Below are positions 1 through 10,621 of a DNA stretch of 30,727 bases, in pieces. Position 1 is the first letter of the stretch. Each line of letters opens with the position of its first letter. The stretch comes from Thamnocephalis sphaerospora (lineage: Eukaryota; Zoopagomycota; Zoopagomycetes; Zoopagales; Sigmoideomycetaceae). The stretch spans positions 1 to 30,727 of the forward strand of contig KZ992522.1 in assembly GCA_003614735.1 (NCBI GenBank). The letters are read 5' to 3'. A program made the position numbers and the translations under genes. Under the pieces are notes generated by a model. It had not been told where the DNA came from. It ran no database searches and saw nothing but the letters and a program-made list of their open reading frames with translations.

Positions 1-1176
1 GCGGTCTTTGCCAGTGATCCACTTACATCAAGGCCAGAAAGGAAGCGGCATCGCATCAGCTCTACCAATTCGTCCACGTCACCCTGTTCATTGCTATCCT
101 TTTCCATATCATCTGGCTGTGAGCCTTCAGAAATGCCTGCTGCTGTAGACACCTGCGTGATCACTTCGTTTGGCAAGACAGATAGGTGATTCTGTGCTTG
201 TAAGCGACTTTTGCCTGGCTGATGCTGCTGTTCTGACGCTCCTGCCGTGGCCGTTTGCTGCTGCGCCATTCGAATGCTCTTGTGCATCTGGCGCTTTCTA
301 CGCATCAGCTCGCGCTGGGCCTTGGCTCGCGCCTGGCCCTCTTCATCATCTGTGTCAAATTCCTCCTCAAATTCTTCGTCGCTTTCCACTATTGGCGCTA
401 CTGCCATGTCACCGTGCTGTATCGGCGATGCATCGTTGTCGGCATACCGTCCTGCTGCGTCATATTTCTCTGCTGTAGGGTCAGCGCCCATCGCAGCAGC
501 GTAACTAATATCCTTTTCCACCACCACTGCTGCCGCTGCCGGTGTTGCCGCCTCTGTTTCGCGATTCGTTGCTTTGGCCAGGTCTACATCATAGAGAAGT
601 CGGTCGACCAGCGAGACATCACGCGAAAACGGCTTTTCACCAGCAGCAGAGCCGGTAGCGCCATCGCTGCCAACGTAGGCACTCCAAAGGCCTGGTGCAC
701 GCAGGCGAATCTGCTCCAGAGAAAAGTAGTCTGTCGCATCTAGATGTTGCTCCAAGTAGGCCAAGCGTCGGTTACGCGCGCCAAACGTCGTTGGCGCTTC
801 TGCTTCATCCTCCACACCATCTGCCGAGTGGCTTTGTGTTGCATGCTGGTCTAGTAGAAAGGCTAATTCCGGGTCGTCCTCTACGCGTATGCGCTTAGTT
901 GCAGGTTGCCGTGTTTGCATGCGCGGCCCATGCCTTCCTACCGCGAAGACGGTCAAACACGCACAGCATGTCTGCAGGCAGGTGGCGCGCATACCGCTGC
1001 ACAAACAGCGATACGTCTCGGCGTAGCACGTCCGTCAGTACGGCCAGCTTGGCCGCATTGTCTAGCGGTGCATCGCCTTCTGCCGACACGCGAAATGCTA
1101 TAGCGTCCAGACGCTCTGCCAAAAACGCAAGCACCACCTCCTCTTCGCTTCGATCCAGCACCGCTCGTCCAGTCAT
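1..1176 (-). CDS. CCDC97-like protein (DUF2052 family), C-terminus cut by window edge
   Basis: CCDC97 is a conserved eukaryotic protein associated with the SF3B part of the spliceosome; it has no known enzyme activity. Two exons are visible, 1176-942 and 880-1, joined in phase 1 across a 61-base GT-AG intron (941-881) with a CTAAG branch-like site. Three family blocks appear in the right order. The first is a helical segment ending LPADMLCVFDRLRG, matching the family FLERF..L...HL.CF block. The second is RNRRLAYLEQHL followed by YFSLEQIRLRAPGLW, matching NRRY.AL...YFSDEQMR.RAPLL. Last, after an acidic stretch (FEEEFDTDDEE), comes ELMRCRFLSGLDV, matching the RM.QRFLDG.D motif. I start at the Met at 1176 because the family homology begins just after it; an in-frame Met at 1356 is possible but its extra 60 residues look non-conserved. 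The last family motif lies outside the window. Confidence 0.85.
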
Positions 1177-1356
1177 GTTGACGTGAGATTTTGCAGACAG
1201 ACAAGAAACAGGTGCGTTGTCACCCTTACTAGCGGTCTGACCTAAGCTGTTTATGTTTTTGGCAAAGTGCCGCCGTACACCAGCGGGGACAGGCGGCAGA
1301 TCATATACCAGCACGTCGCAACTACCAAGACTTTGACCATACAACCAAATCAACAT

Positions 1357-1592
1357 AAGCAGGCTAATGTTACAGACGACTGCATGTACCCGTCGTGTAG
1401 CATTCTTGCTGCGGTTTGGCTGAGCGGAGGTGGTGATGCGCTTGGATGTAGCTTACGAATAGACAGCATGTAATCACCATAAAACGACACAAACCAGCAT
1501 GATTAAATGTAAGCGCGCACAACTAGTCCACTAGTTATCTTTATCCATCAACGCAATAGCAACGTGTGCAGCCCTGCGCTTGGAGTCAGACT
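1357..1592. other. Short intergenic gap (promoter side of the CCDC97-like gene)
   Basis: No coding signal is seen. The gap separates the 3' end of the F-box gene from the CCDC97-like gene, both on the minus strand. It holds a near-perfect palindrome at 1521-1536 (7-base arms AACTAGT/ACTAGTT around CC), which may be chance or a protein-binding site. Confidence 0.4.
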
Positions 1593-3095
1593 CTATTTAT
1601 GAAATGCGCCAACGCTCGACTCCCTGCTCTTGCTCGCGTAGTGTTTCTGGTAGTCGAGTACTATAAAAGCTCCGCGTTTTCTGTAGAACGCGCTGGTTGG
1701 AGAGCACACAATCTCGCCTTCTTCAATTGTATCCGTAATGGCAGTCGGATTCGGCCATTTGATATCGACGGCTATCTTTGCCCATCGATTTTCTGATGGA
1801 TAGAGTTTGCTGGCATGCCAGCAATCCAGCTGCGCACGATAGACATCCGAGCCGTCGACAAGGCTGATCTGACTTTTTGTGCTGTTAATGTCTACAAAAA
1901 ACAAAAGGCCTGATGCGCTCAGCCATTCTCCTACGGCTTCCAGGCGACGCAACCATCTCTCTTTCAGCACCGTGTCCTCTGGCTCGCCGAGTATTTCGAG
2001 CAGCGTCAATGTAGCTGGCGCCATATTGAGCAGTACATCCATGTTATCCAAATGTATGGCGAATCTACTGTCGTCTATGCGTAGCGGTATTACATCATAT
2101 TCTTCTCCGCTCATCCTCAGCTCTTTGGCCGCCACCTGCTGAAACGGTGCTGTACTATTCGGCACAACCATCCATAGCCTACAGACTACCTTTTCCGTGT
2201 CGGCGTTACTGTGGCTAGAATCCACGCTGACAAAGTACATGCTGCCTGCGGTAACACGCTGAATACAGTAATGTGACGAGTCTTTTGTGGTCTTTTCGTA
2301 AAATGATCCCGTGGCAAGGTCGTATGCGCAAAAGACCCATGTGGTTAGATCGGTAAAGTTCTGATACTGGCATAGCAGCCAGTTTTTGTGAAGTGCCACG
2401 CTATCGATGCGATGCTTATCGATGGCGATGGGATATGGCTGCTCGTGAAGCGCATCAAAGCGGACAACGTACAAAGAGTAGAGTGCCGCTGGCACATCCT
2501 TGGTTTCTACAACCAAATGTTCGCCTGACCACCACGTTTTGATCACAACGTCAGACCGAAAATCTATACCCTCCCAGCGCAGCTGCTGAAGGTGCCATGT
2601 TGGCTGCTGCTGAGGCTGCATACGCCACAGCGATGCAACGGTTATCCCCTTTGGAGAGTGGCTGAAGGGTATGAGTGGGATGCTCTGAAGACGAACGCCG
2701 GTTAGATGGTCGGCAGACGACTTTGTGAGATAGTGCGTTGTGTATTGTCCATGACGCCAGCAGTACTCGATTGCACACCTGCTGCAGTAGGCGTCGAACC
2801 AGTCAATCCGCGGGCTGTCGAACAAGGTTGACGATCCAGCAGCGACACGACCAGCATCTGTTTCTGTTTCACGCTCCCGTGTATACTGGCGCAGCCACTG
2901 TTGCTCACTATCGCTATCTTGCGGAAACTGATGCTTAAAGCGCATTCGCCACATTCTCTGTAGTGCCCGCACACGAGAGCGTAGCCGATGGCATGTCCAC
3001 GAAAGCACAACTAGCGCCGCCTCATCGTCGGAAGCGTTGATGATGTGGTCAAGTACGTCGTCTGGCAGGCGTCTCATGGCACACGCGTATTGCAT
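1593..3095 (-). CDS. F-box domain protein, single exon, 500 aa
   Basis: This is an uninterrupted reading frame. The N-terminus (MRRLPDDVLDHIINASDD, then LSWTCHRLRSRVRALQRMWRMRF) fits an F-box: a leucine-proline start, a helix, a conserved C/H-R-L turn and a W..F ending. F-box proteins bind Skp1 in SCF ubiquitin ligases and present substrates through their C-terminal part. Here the remaining ~430 residues carry recurrent aromatic and strand-rich segments suggestive of a propeller, but I see no clean WD40 or Kelch repeat. Translation could start at the Met at 3095 or at residue 7 (3077), immediately before LPDD. The general layout resembles the larger F-box gene at 16600. Substrate unknown. Confidence 0.75.
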   Translation of the reverse strand: MQYACAMRRLPDDVLDHIINASDDEAALVVLSWTCHRLRSRVRALQRMWRMRFKHQFPQDSDSEQQWLRQYTRERETETDAGRVAAGSSTLFDSPRIDWFDAYCSRCAIEYCWRHGQYTTHYLTKSSADHLTGVRLQSIPLIPFSHSPKGITVASLWRMQPQQQPTWHLQQLRWEGIDFRSDVVIKTWWSGEHLVVETKDVPAALYSLYVVRFDALHEQPYPIAIDKHRIDSVALHKNWLLCQYQNFTDLTTWVFCAYDLATGSFYEKTTKDSSHYCIQRVTAGSMYFVSVDSSHSNADTEKVVCRLWMVVPNSTAPFQQVAAKELRMSGEEYDVIPLRIDDSRFAIHLDNMDVLLNMAPATLTLLEILGEPEDTVLKERWLRRLEAVGEWLSASGLLFFVDINSTKSQISLVDGSDVYRAQLDCWHASKLYPSENRWAKIAVDIKWPNPTAITDTIEEGEIVCSPTSAFYRKRGAFIVLDYQKHYASKSRESSVGAFHK

Positions 3096-3406
3096 AAGTG
3101 GAAAAATGAGGCGGTGATGTTGAGCAATAACAAGATGCGCTCAAAACTACAAGTGGCCGTGTGGCGCTATATACTAGTCGTACGGTGTTGTCCCGGGCGT
3201 CTGCCTTTGCGCTGTAGACACGTCACACTGTGTATATCGTGACACATCTATGCCGTCTGCAAAGGCAATGCCGCAATAGTAAGGCGGTACATTGCAAGAT
3301 TCGGCTTGATAATGTTGTGCAGTAGCGTACTCGCCGTTGACGTCACGCGTAACATGGAGGTGGCATGGCTGTGTAAGCTCAAAGTGTGAATGCCGTGCCG
3401 TACAGG
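3096..3406. other. Gap upstream of the F-box gene; open minus frame only
   Basis: An open minus-strand stretch (about 3174-3410, ending with a stop at 3174) has no ATG start and no family match that I can see. It may be the 3' part of the unresolved gene upstream or simply the promoter and leader of the F-box gene. Confidence 0.3.
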
Positions 3407-4085
3407 TCACCAATGCCGCTCGCCTTTAGGGCGGTCCAGTTTGGACCAGGCACTACCAAGCGGCAAGATGAGCCACGCCAAGACTGCATGCAAGACACTA
3501 TCCGCGCTTGCATCCGATTTGGCATGTATGCCCACCGGCGCCGCTGCCCAGTGGACAGATATACGCCGATAGCGCTTGGCGTACAGCTTGGACACGCCAA
3601 AATTCGGCCCACGGTTGCACAGTTGCCATCTCTGTACGCATCTACGCGACACAAAGCTCAGTGTCACATCTGCTGTGAAAAAGCGTGCGGCTATGCCGTT
3701 TTCGTGTGTTTGTACGCATTACAGATCAAAGCTGCGTCATTCGCCAACTTTGCATGCTAGGCGTGATGCTTTTCTGCGTGGTTGGCGGTGCTTCCGCCCA
3801 CTGGTGCTGCTCTGCGCCATTCGCTGTGGAAAGAAACATGTGACCAGCCCAGTCCAGCCGTTGCCAATCAGGATGCAAACTGGCCACGTAGCCTAGCATG
3901 TATGCGCTAGGCAGCGAGCGCAAGTGTCCGGCTGACTCAGGCTCACCGCGCTGTAGCACGACATCCAAGCGCCTCCGATGGTGGCTATGCAAAGGCGCCA
4001 CAGATACAACCAAAGGTTGCACGCCGTCTGCCACATCTCACTCTATTATCCAATCCACGCTCATGTTTTCCACATACAGCTGCAT
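3407..4085 (-). CDS. Unrecognised spliced gene candidate, divergent from the 7TM gene; 3' part unresolved
   Basis: No single long frame exists, but four pieces join in frame through three GT-AG introns: 4085-4042, 3984-3947, 3892-3749 and 3672 to a stop at 3407. Introns are 4041-3985 (57 b), 3946-3893 (54 b) and 3748-3673 (76 b, pyrimidine-rich acceptor TTTTTCACAG). The product starts MQLYVENMSVDWIID, continues through LDVVLQR and a Trp-rich segment (DWQRLDWAGHMFLS), then DVTLSFVSR. The last piece includes a hydrophobic stretch near VLHAVLAWLILPLGSAW. The donors (GTGAGA, GTGAGC, GTTGGC) are plausible but not strong, and the last exon may contain a further intron. Another open stretch in a different minus frame covers 3174-3410. 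I do not recognise the family. It could be a real small gene or chance open frame in a promoter region. Confidence 0.3.
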
Positions 4086-4296
4086 GCGTACAGCTCATCG
4101 ATGCCCTCAGCCATAGATAAGCCAGCTGGTCAGTTGCTCTGTTCCTGGCAGCCATCTCATGCCCGCCGTTTCCGTTGCCCCTTTGTCCTGCCGTCCAATC
4201 GTTCCATTTGATGCCGCAACGTGCTATCCGGTGGCTGCCGTTTTAATTGTGCCCGGACACCCACATCTTTGAGCGTAACGACAGTTTGCAGCCACA

Positions 4297-6524
4297 ATGT
4301 CCTTGTCATTGTCGGTGCGGCGCTGGCTGGCGCCGCTGCTTTTGGCATGGCTAGCCTGTGTACAGCTGGCGAGTGCACATCTTACCGCGACATGGAATGG
4401 CACCACACTTGCCCTACCCACAATGGATTATCTCATGCATCGTACGCCCTTCTACAATCGCAGCGGCTTGGCGGTGCTATGGCCATGGGTGCGCAATTCA
4501 AGCGATTGCGCTATGCGCCCGGTGGATCCCAACCAGCAGACGGTTAAGCTCGGTGCGACCGAGGCAGCACAGTATCCAGACACTGCGCTCATTGTGTACT
4601 GGTCAACGGCGGCCATGTCGGGCTGCAAAACACTGGCGCAAGTGGGTCTCGCTGCGCAAAGCGCAGGCAAAGAGTTTGAGCAGCTTGGCTACCCACCGCT
4701 CAGTCTTGTCATCATGATTGTATTCAGCAATGATACGGTGCCCGTGTGGGGTCCTAGCACACTCATGTATCGCAGTACTACGCCATCCATACCGGATGGG
4801 CCGCCGGTCGTCGACATGGCGCTGCTCAACCAATGGGACAGTCTAAGCTTTTACCGACAGTTCCGCGCCGTTCCGTTTTCCGTACGATTCAGAGCTATGG
4901 AGGAGCACGGCGTGTGGAACGATGCATACCTGTCGCCAGGCTACACCATGTACATTTGGCTTCTTTTTACGCTGGTACGAGCAACGGTGTGCGCGGGCTG
5001 CTGCGTAGACACGACATGTCGCTAATGGCAGCGCATTTACATTGCAGGTCCTATTGGCATTCCTCTACGCACTAGCCCGCTTCTTTCGCCTAATAGTGCT
5101 TAGAAAGACGCCAGACGGCCTACGTCTAGTCATCGTAGTTTTGACGTTTATTTATTGCGTCTTTCTGCTGGCCTATTTTGTCATCACCAATCTGTCCTTT
5201 GTTGGCCGGATTATTGAGGACATAGTAATGCTTTTATCCGTTAGTGCACTGGAGCTACTCCTCTGGCGCTGGTAAGTATAGGCATGCACAGTGCCAATAC
5301 CCGGCTACTGCTGACAGCATTCCTTGGGCAGGGCATTGCGTGCCAAGAATGTCTTTTCGCGTATTACCATTGTCATTTTCCTTGGCTGCGTCGCATTGCA
5401 TCTACTGATGATCCTGGGACTGTTTGCACTCAACGCCTACATCGCACTAACGTGGCAATACGAAGAGCTCAGCTCCGCAGTATATGTGCTGGTGCGCTAC
5501 GTTGCGCCGGTCATTCCACTTATCGGTGTCATCATCTTTGGCGGCTTTGGTGAGTACTTACAGGCGATTTTCGGCTTCCAGATAAGCGTGTGTGTGTAAT
5601 CGTTGTGCGGCATACGTGCTAACAGCTCCTTTGCATACTAGGTATCTGGTTCTGCATATGCGCGTACCGTGTTCGCCGCCATACAGAGGCACGCACACGC
5701 TTCCTGCAGGTAGGCATGGCGGCGATCGCCATCGACTTACTACTTGCTAGACACCTGCTGACGTGCAATCGCCATTCTGGCAACGTCACCGCTTTCTAGC
5801 TCACCTTTTTCTCAATTTTGACGGCGGCTACATTTGTTGCATCTACTGTGATGAATTTCGTTTATGGCCTAGGGCCGGAGCGGGTCAACACGCTCACCAT
5901 CGTACAGACCGTGGCATTTGATGTTGCTACGCTCACTAGCTATACAGTGCGTGCGCTGGTCTGCCTTGCGGTAACCGGTATCCGCTGGCCAAAGACCAAG
6001 CGGGACGAATTTGCCCGCGTATCGCTCGGCGGAGGCACAACATTGCACGTACCAGAAGAAGCAGTTGGCTGGAGAGGTCGTCTGTGGAATCAGCTAGCTT
6101 CGGCATTTGGTCGCAGCACAACTGGACTGGATGCTGCAGCAAAGCCGCCGCCGCCGCCGCCACTTCATCACGAGACGGACATTAGCGAGTGGCAGCTGAA
6201 CGACTCTCGGCCGACAGACACGCTTGGGATTCAGAAAATGGGCGAGACCATTCACATGCAAACGGTACACCACCCCAGCTACAGCGCCATACAAACCGAG
6301 ACGATTGTCGTGGAGGATCTGTCGGGTCATGTAAGTGCCAATAGCTTGCTGTGTCCATGTGTATTTGATTGCTTGTAGATACTAACAGCGCAATCATCCG
6401 ACAGCATCAGAGCATGGGAGATGTGGCCACTGTGGTCGGCAGTAACGTCGAAGAAAGCATTCACGTTATGCCGACCGACACATACCAAGACGTGACTGTG
6501 ATCAGCGGGCATTATCACCGGTAG
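4297..6524 (+). CDS. Seven-transmembrane receptor-like protein with secreted-type ectodomain, 612 aa
   Basis: Six exons join in frame: 4297-4974, 5048-5271, 5332-5549, 5642-5709, 5800-6330, 6405-6524. All introns are GT-AG; the last carries a textbook ACTAAC branch site. Residues 1-28 form a signal peptide (basic RR, Leu/Ala core). An ectodomain of about 190 residues follows with N-glycosylation sequons (NGT, NRS, NSS, NDT); its segment ALIVYWSTAAMSGCKTLAQV...AAQSAGKEFEQLG resembles a protease-associated (PA) fold. Seven hydrophobic spans then follow, the last ending near LVCLAVTG. The cytoplasmic tail of about 150 residues is polar with a run of six prolines. The layout suggests a surface or endomembrane receptor of the GPCR type, but I see no diagnostic motif of a named class, so ligand and coupling are unknown. 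It converges on the metacaspase gene. Confidence 0.82.
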
Positions 6525-6801
6525 CTGTTGATTAGCTGCATTTGTTCTCTCGCGCAAGCCACACCTATACAGCATACCCGTCATCGTTGCGCGGAACCGC
6601 ACGTCATTGCGCCTCGCACTGTATACCCAGCATAGCTCACTCATGTTCCTGCACGCCGTTCAATACAGCAAGCCCGATGGCCCGATATAAGAGAACTCGC
6701 GTCAATAATGCGTAGCCATACAACGATTGGCTATGGTAGAGAATGCAGAATGTGTTTATTCGATTTGCGCACAATAAGTGATGCAGGCCAAATTGCTGCA
6801 G
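6525..6801. other. Convergent 3' intergenic region
   Basis: This lies between the stop of the 7TM gene (+) and the stop of the metacaspase gene (-). No gene is seen. It should hold both transcript ends. Confidence 0.5.
6755..6760 (-). terminator. Candidate poly(A) signal AATAAA for the metacaspase gene
   Basis: TTTATT on the + strand reads AATAAA on the minus strand, about 42 bases past the metacaspase stop codon. Distance and orientation suit a polyadenylation signal. Confidence 0.5.
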
Positions 6802-8540
6802 TTACAGCGTAAACACTGTGTTCATATCCATTTCGTGGCTCGTAGACAGCTGTGGTGCCTGCATGAACTGCTTCGCTATCAGCAGTCGGATATTTTCAAA
6901 CAGTTGAGCATAGGTCTGGCAAGGGTTATTGCGCAATGCGGTGATCAGAGCATAGGATAGAATACCACTAGGGCCCAGCCCGCGTATCTGAACGTCAACC
7001 GATTTCTACTCGTTGTGCCAATGCAAGTAAGCTAAGTGAGCCATTGGCGAATAGCCAGTTCAGTGTACCTGGTCGTCGCGGCAGGAGCCAAGCATGATTA
7101 CATCGGCCATCGACTCCTTGTCCTTTATCGCCCTCCGTCGGGCTGTCTTGCTATTCCATTTGCGCAGTAGCATCGCTGCTCTCTTTGTGTGCTGGACGAT
7201 ATGAGACTTGTTGAAATTTGCTAGTCCACGAGCCACTTCAGCACATGCTCTGGCTGCGTGGTGACGATATGCTTGTTTGCACTGCTTGATTCTGCCATCG
7301 CGTGTGTATATGTAGGGTAAATCCAGCGCAGTGCCGCTGTGGCAGCAGTCAAACACGGCCATCAGCTGAACACCCTGTTTCAGCGGCCGAACCAAAAGGT
7401 CGTGTAGTTTCTACGATGCACAGATGGGTCAATGGTCAGCAGCGTTGCTCGCCTGCTCTAGTTCAAAAAGCAGCGCACATCATCCAAAATAATGCCCTTC
7501 TCCAGGTAGTCCACCGGACAAATTGCCTCGTCATAGCCATCCACCTCGTCACCGTCTACGCCAGACATGTGAGCGGCCGCTCCGATAGCCGCCACACGCC
7601 CATCTGTGCCTGCACACACCTTCATCTTCTACTGCAACACCATGGCCCGAATAGTGAAAGAACAACGAGTCGCCTGGCTCTGCGTCTTTTACCAGCCACT
7701 TTAGCCTTCTAGTGATATTCTGCCTAGTCGGTCGAAGGTTCTTGTCATCTTTGTCATCCGTCAGCATTACTATGTCATCTTTGGAAAACCCAAAGTATTC
7801 TTGAATGAACGTAGCCACGTTGTGGCAGTCATTGATGCAGCCTGTAACCGGTCGAGTGGTGCGGATGAGTGGATAGTCGCCATTAGCAGTTACTGCACAC
7901 CCGCAGACCTTTCAGCTCGTTGCACTGTCCAAAGTAGTTGCAGCCAATCAGCAGCGCCCTACGTCGTCTACTAATCGCAGAGTAGTATCTATGATCATGG
8001 ACGATGCAGCGCCTCGCATTTGCCACTGAGTACTTACCTGCGATGAGGTAAAGAGATTCCATGATACGGTACACTATCGCAAACATTACTTGCGCAGCGT
8101 GGCTCTTCCAACAGCGTTGTTGCTGCCTCTACTTTGTCTGCTGCATTTGTCACGTCACAGTTGTCGCTCTTACTCCCATCACCTTTGTCGCAGTCATCAT
8201 GCTCGCTCCTACCCTTGTCATCCTTACTATCTTGCTTATCACCGCTGGAATACTTGTCTTTACGTGTAGTGTTGCTGCCGCTCACGTCACTGCTATCATC
8301 TTGATTTCCTTCAGTTGTTCCAGGAGCACCGGTAACGGCAGTCATCCTCAAGATCAAGCCTGCCCGCGTGTTAATTTTGGCGGTAGTCACGCATTTTGCC
8401 AGGCTTCTTGTCACGCTGATTGTCTTGCCAGCCAACGCTGTTTCGGCCAACGCTTCTTTGCTGGCTACCGACACACGATCACGCTTCTTTCGCGAACCAA
8501 GCTGGCGCACAAGATGAAGCAAAACTGAGGGTGCGCCCAT
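6802..8540 (-). CDS. Type I metacaspase (caspase-like cysteine protease), 475 aa
   Basis: Metacaspases are Ca2+-dependent proteases that cleave after Arg or Lys and act in stress, proteostasis and cell death. Six exons join in frame: 8540-8038, 7988-7909, 7841-7620, 7555-7479, 7410-7069 and 7005-6802. The p20 core begins RRALLIGCNYFGQCNELKGC. The catalytic His is in HYSGHG (about residue 261) and the catalytic Cys in DCCHSG (about 317); the family GDE.DG.DE segment lies between them. The p10 part ends with the usual SYALITALR and APQLSTSHEMD blocks. The first ~165 residues are a prodomain rich in Asp, Lys and Ser rather than the Pro/Gln/Tyr-rich type common in fungi. Introns have loose donors (GTGCGC, GTGTGT, GTACAC, and GTCTGC at 7908), but every junction restores conserved protein. 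The Met at 8540 is the first in-frame ATG. Confidence 0.95.
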
Positions 8541-9242
8541 GCTTGCAGGCAGCCTTTCGGTCGTTTTCAGAGCGTGGTGGAGATCTTTGCCGCTCTGCAG
8601 CCACTGGCTCACCGTTTCCGTGAGTGTTCCTATTTACACAGCAAATAGGCAGAATCGATGTGTGCACGGACAATGCCTGTCAGTGTAGATGAGAAGAGCA
8701 AAGTGTGGCGCCGTGGCTAAAGCGTGGGCTCATTTCAGACATGCAGCGCCCGCTATTTAGTATGCACTGGCGCAACGCCTGCTGTTCGCTACGTGTAGCT
8801 GTCATACACCCTGTTCAACATGTATGAAAGCAACGCGCGTTATTTGAGCGCTTGTTACAACGGCAAATGATAAGCTCATACACACAAGTACGTCTGGAAG
8901 GCTACTGCAACACGACAGACCGCATCATTGAGTTGTAGGCTGCGCTATGTGATCAGCACCAAACGCAAGCACAACCAGCCCAGTGCCTGCCAAGAGAGTG
9001 ATGCTGGGAACTACTTGTTGATGGACTACATGTTGGGTAGCATGGCTCACACGAACGAGTAAAGTAGATAATGATGTGTCAGCTATAGTCAGGCACCTAG
9101 TGTCTCCATCGATACAATATGTGTGGCATACTCAGACAAAAGGACTATGCACGTGTTTGTCGACTGACACTGCTGACACTCGTCTCCTTCTCGCCTCTCT
9201 AATCGACAGTGCCTCAAGTCTTGGCATTTCATCTGTTCAGCT
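8541..9242. promoter_or_regulatory. Divergent intergenic region between metacaspase and TMEM128-like genes
   Basis: About 700 bases separate two head-to-head genes. No coding frame, tRNA or clear repeat is seen on either strand. It presumably contains both promoters, but I cannot point to a convincing TATA element. Confidence 0.4.
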
Positions 9243-9852
9243 ATGGCCGACAACGACAGCGGACTAACGCGGCGCACGCGGCGCACCGAAGGCAGTGACA
9301 GCGCAGCATCTACGGACGCAGCACCCACTGGGTCTGCACCAGAACAGCCCAATGCCGCTCGCACTGCGTCACCAGCTGTTTTGAGCGACGATCGGGCAAA
9401 GCGTGTTATACAGCGTGCCATATCAGCTCTCTGGCTAGTCATTGCAGTGCTGGTGGGGCGGCAGGCCAAGCTGCTGGACATTCTCACCGACGTGGCGCTC
9501 TACCGGTAAGTGTCTGCACGGCCGATGCGAAGATACAACGGCGGCTGACGCACCATGGTGCATCAGCGGCATGTCCTTCCAGCTGGGCATATTGGCGACC
9601 GTCGTTGTGATTGCTGTCTATGTAGAGCTGCGCTGGGTACGGCCGCAGCGTACGGGCGGCCATCGGCCAGTCAACTTTGCGCAGTGGCAGGAGCGGTATC
9701 CCACTGCCATTCCAGTTGCCACGTTGGCCAGCTGCGTGGCAGCGACAGCCTGGACAGTGGCCTTTTGGCCATTCTGGGGCGCCTGGACAATTCCGTACCT
9801 GTTTGCCATGCTGCTGGGCGCTGGCTCGGCCGTCGACTTTATCATCGTATAG
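9243..9852 (+). CDS. TMEM128-family four-span membrane protein, 182 aa
   Basis: Two exons, 9243-9505 and 9567-9852, join in phase 2 across a 61-base intron with a GTAAGT donor. The N-terminal ~50 residues are polar (Ser, Ala, Arg). Four hydrophobic spans follow, beginning at about residue 56 (VIQRAISALWLVIAV). The diagnostic block is in the second half: a YPTAIPVATLASCVAA segment followed by FWPFWGAWTIPYLF. It lines up with the YPALIPITTASFIAAG and W..WSFFTPLLLF segments of animal TMEM128. Family function is unknown, probably in the ER or another endomembrane. The last residues are hydrophobic up to the stop, as in the family. It converges on the Tom22 gene. Confidence 0.83.
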
Positions 9853-10048
9853 TCGCATGCAGAACAGCGTATGGACTAGAAATACTCCAACAGAGCGCGT
9901 AGTCGTGGATCATCCACTGCAGTAAACAGGGTTGATACACTCTTTTACTTTTGCGTTATCTTTGAGCCAGTCAGACGAACAAGCGGTGGTGTGCGCCTTT
10001 GCCCTGGTCGCCCACCGTTACCCGTCTGTTCATCATTCAGCCTGCATT

Positions 10049-10621
10049 TTAAAAGCCAGACGGAATAGGGTTTGGCAGCGGCATGCCAGCCTGCAGCGGA
10101 TTGAGAGGATTTGCCGTCGCCGACGCGGCGCCTGGTGCACCTGGCGCCATCGGCTGCATGCTCTGCTGCTGAAGGTTCATCTCCTTCTCGTACTGCACAA
10201 ACATGTTTTCGCGCTCAATCTCAAAGACCAGCGGCACGCCAATCATCAGCGCCGACGTGCTAATCACCCAGGCTAGCGAACCAGCCATCGACTTGATCTG
10301 CCAGACGGTGCTGATGAAGCGATCGGCCTGTCGCGACATAAAGTCGCGCGTCTCCAACGGCACAATCTCCTTGAGCGCCGCTACACGCTCCAGGAACGTT
10401 TCGTCCTCCAGGTCGTCGTCGGACCAGTCCTCCTCCAGGTCGTCCACGTCATCGGCCTCGGCATTCCGGGCCCGGGCCGCCGCCTCCTCCTCCTCGTCGT
10501 CGTCTTCCTCGTCAGAGGTTACGTCGGTGTACTCTTCCGAATCATACTCGTCCTCATCCTCTTCCTCCAGCAGCACCTTGGCTTCGGCGGGATCTTGCGG
10601 CAGTTCGGTCAGCTTCACCAT
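10049..10621 (-). CDS. TOM22: Tom22, mitochondrial import receptor subunit, 190 aa
   Basis: Tom22 is the central receptor and organiser of the TOM complex in the mitochondrial outer membrane. It passes precursors from Tom20 and Tom70 to the Tom40 pore. The frame is a single exon starting at MVKLTELPQD. Residues 20-75 are extremely acidic (Glu/Asp runs), as in the cytosolic presequence-binding arm. Next comes the conserved ETFLERVAALKEIVPL segment, an amphipathic stretch, and one membrane span at about 113-133 (LAWVISTSALMIGVPLVFEIE). A short intermembrane-space tail rich in Gln, Pro and Met ends the protein. I chose the ATG at 10621 because acidic homology begins right after it; upstream open frame on this strand is leader sequence. 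The acidic arm is encoded by a CTC/GTC-rich stretch at 10380-10570. Confidence 0.93.
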   Translation of the reverse strand: MVKLTELPQDPAEAKVLLEEEDEDEYDSEEYTDVTSDEEDDDEEEEAAARARNAEADDVDDLEEDWSDDDLEDETFLERVAALKEIVPLETRDFMSRQADRFISTVWQIKSMAGSLAWVISTSALMIGVPLVFEIERENMFVQYEKEMNLQQQSMQPMAPGAPGAASATANPLNPLQAGMPLPNPIPSGF

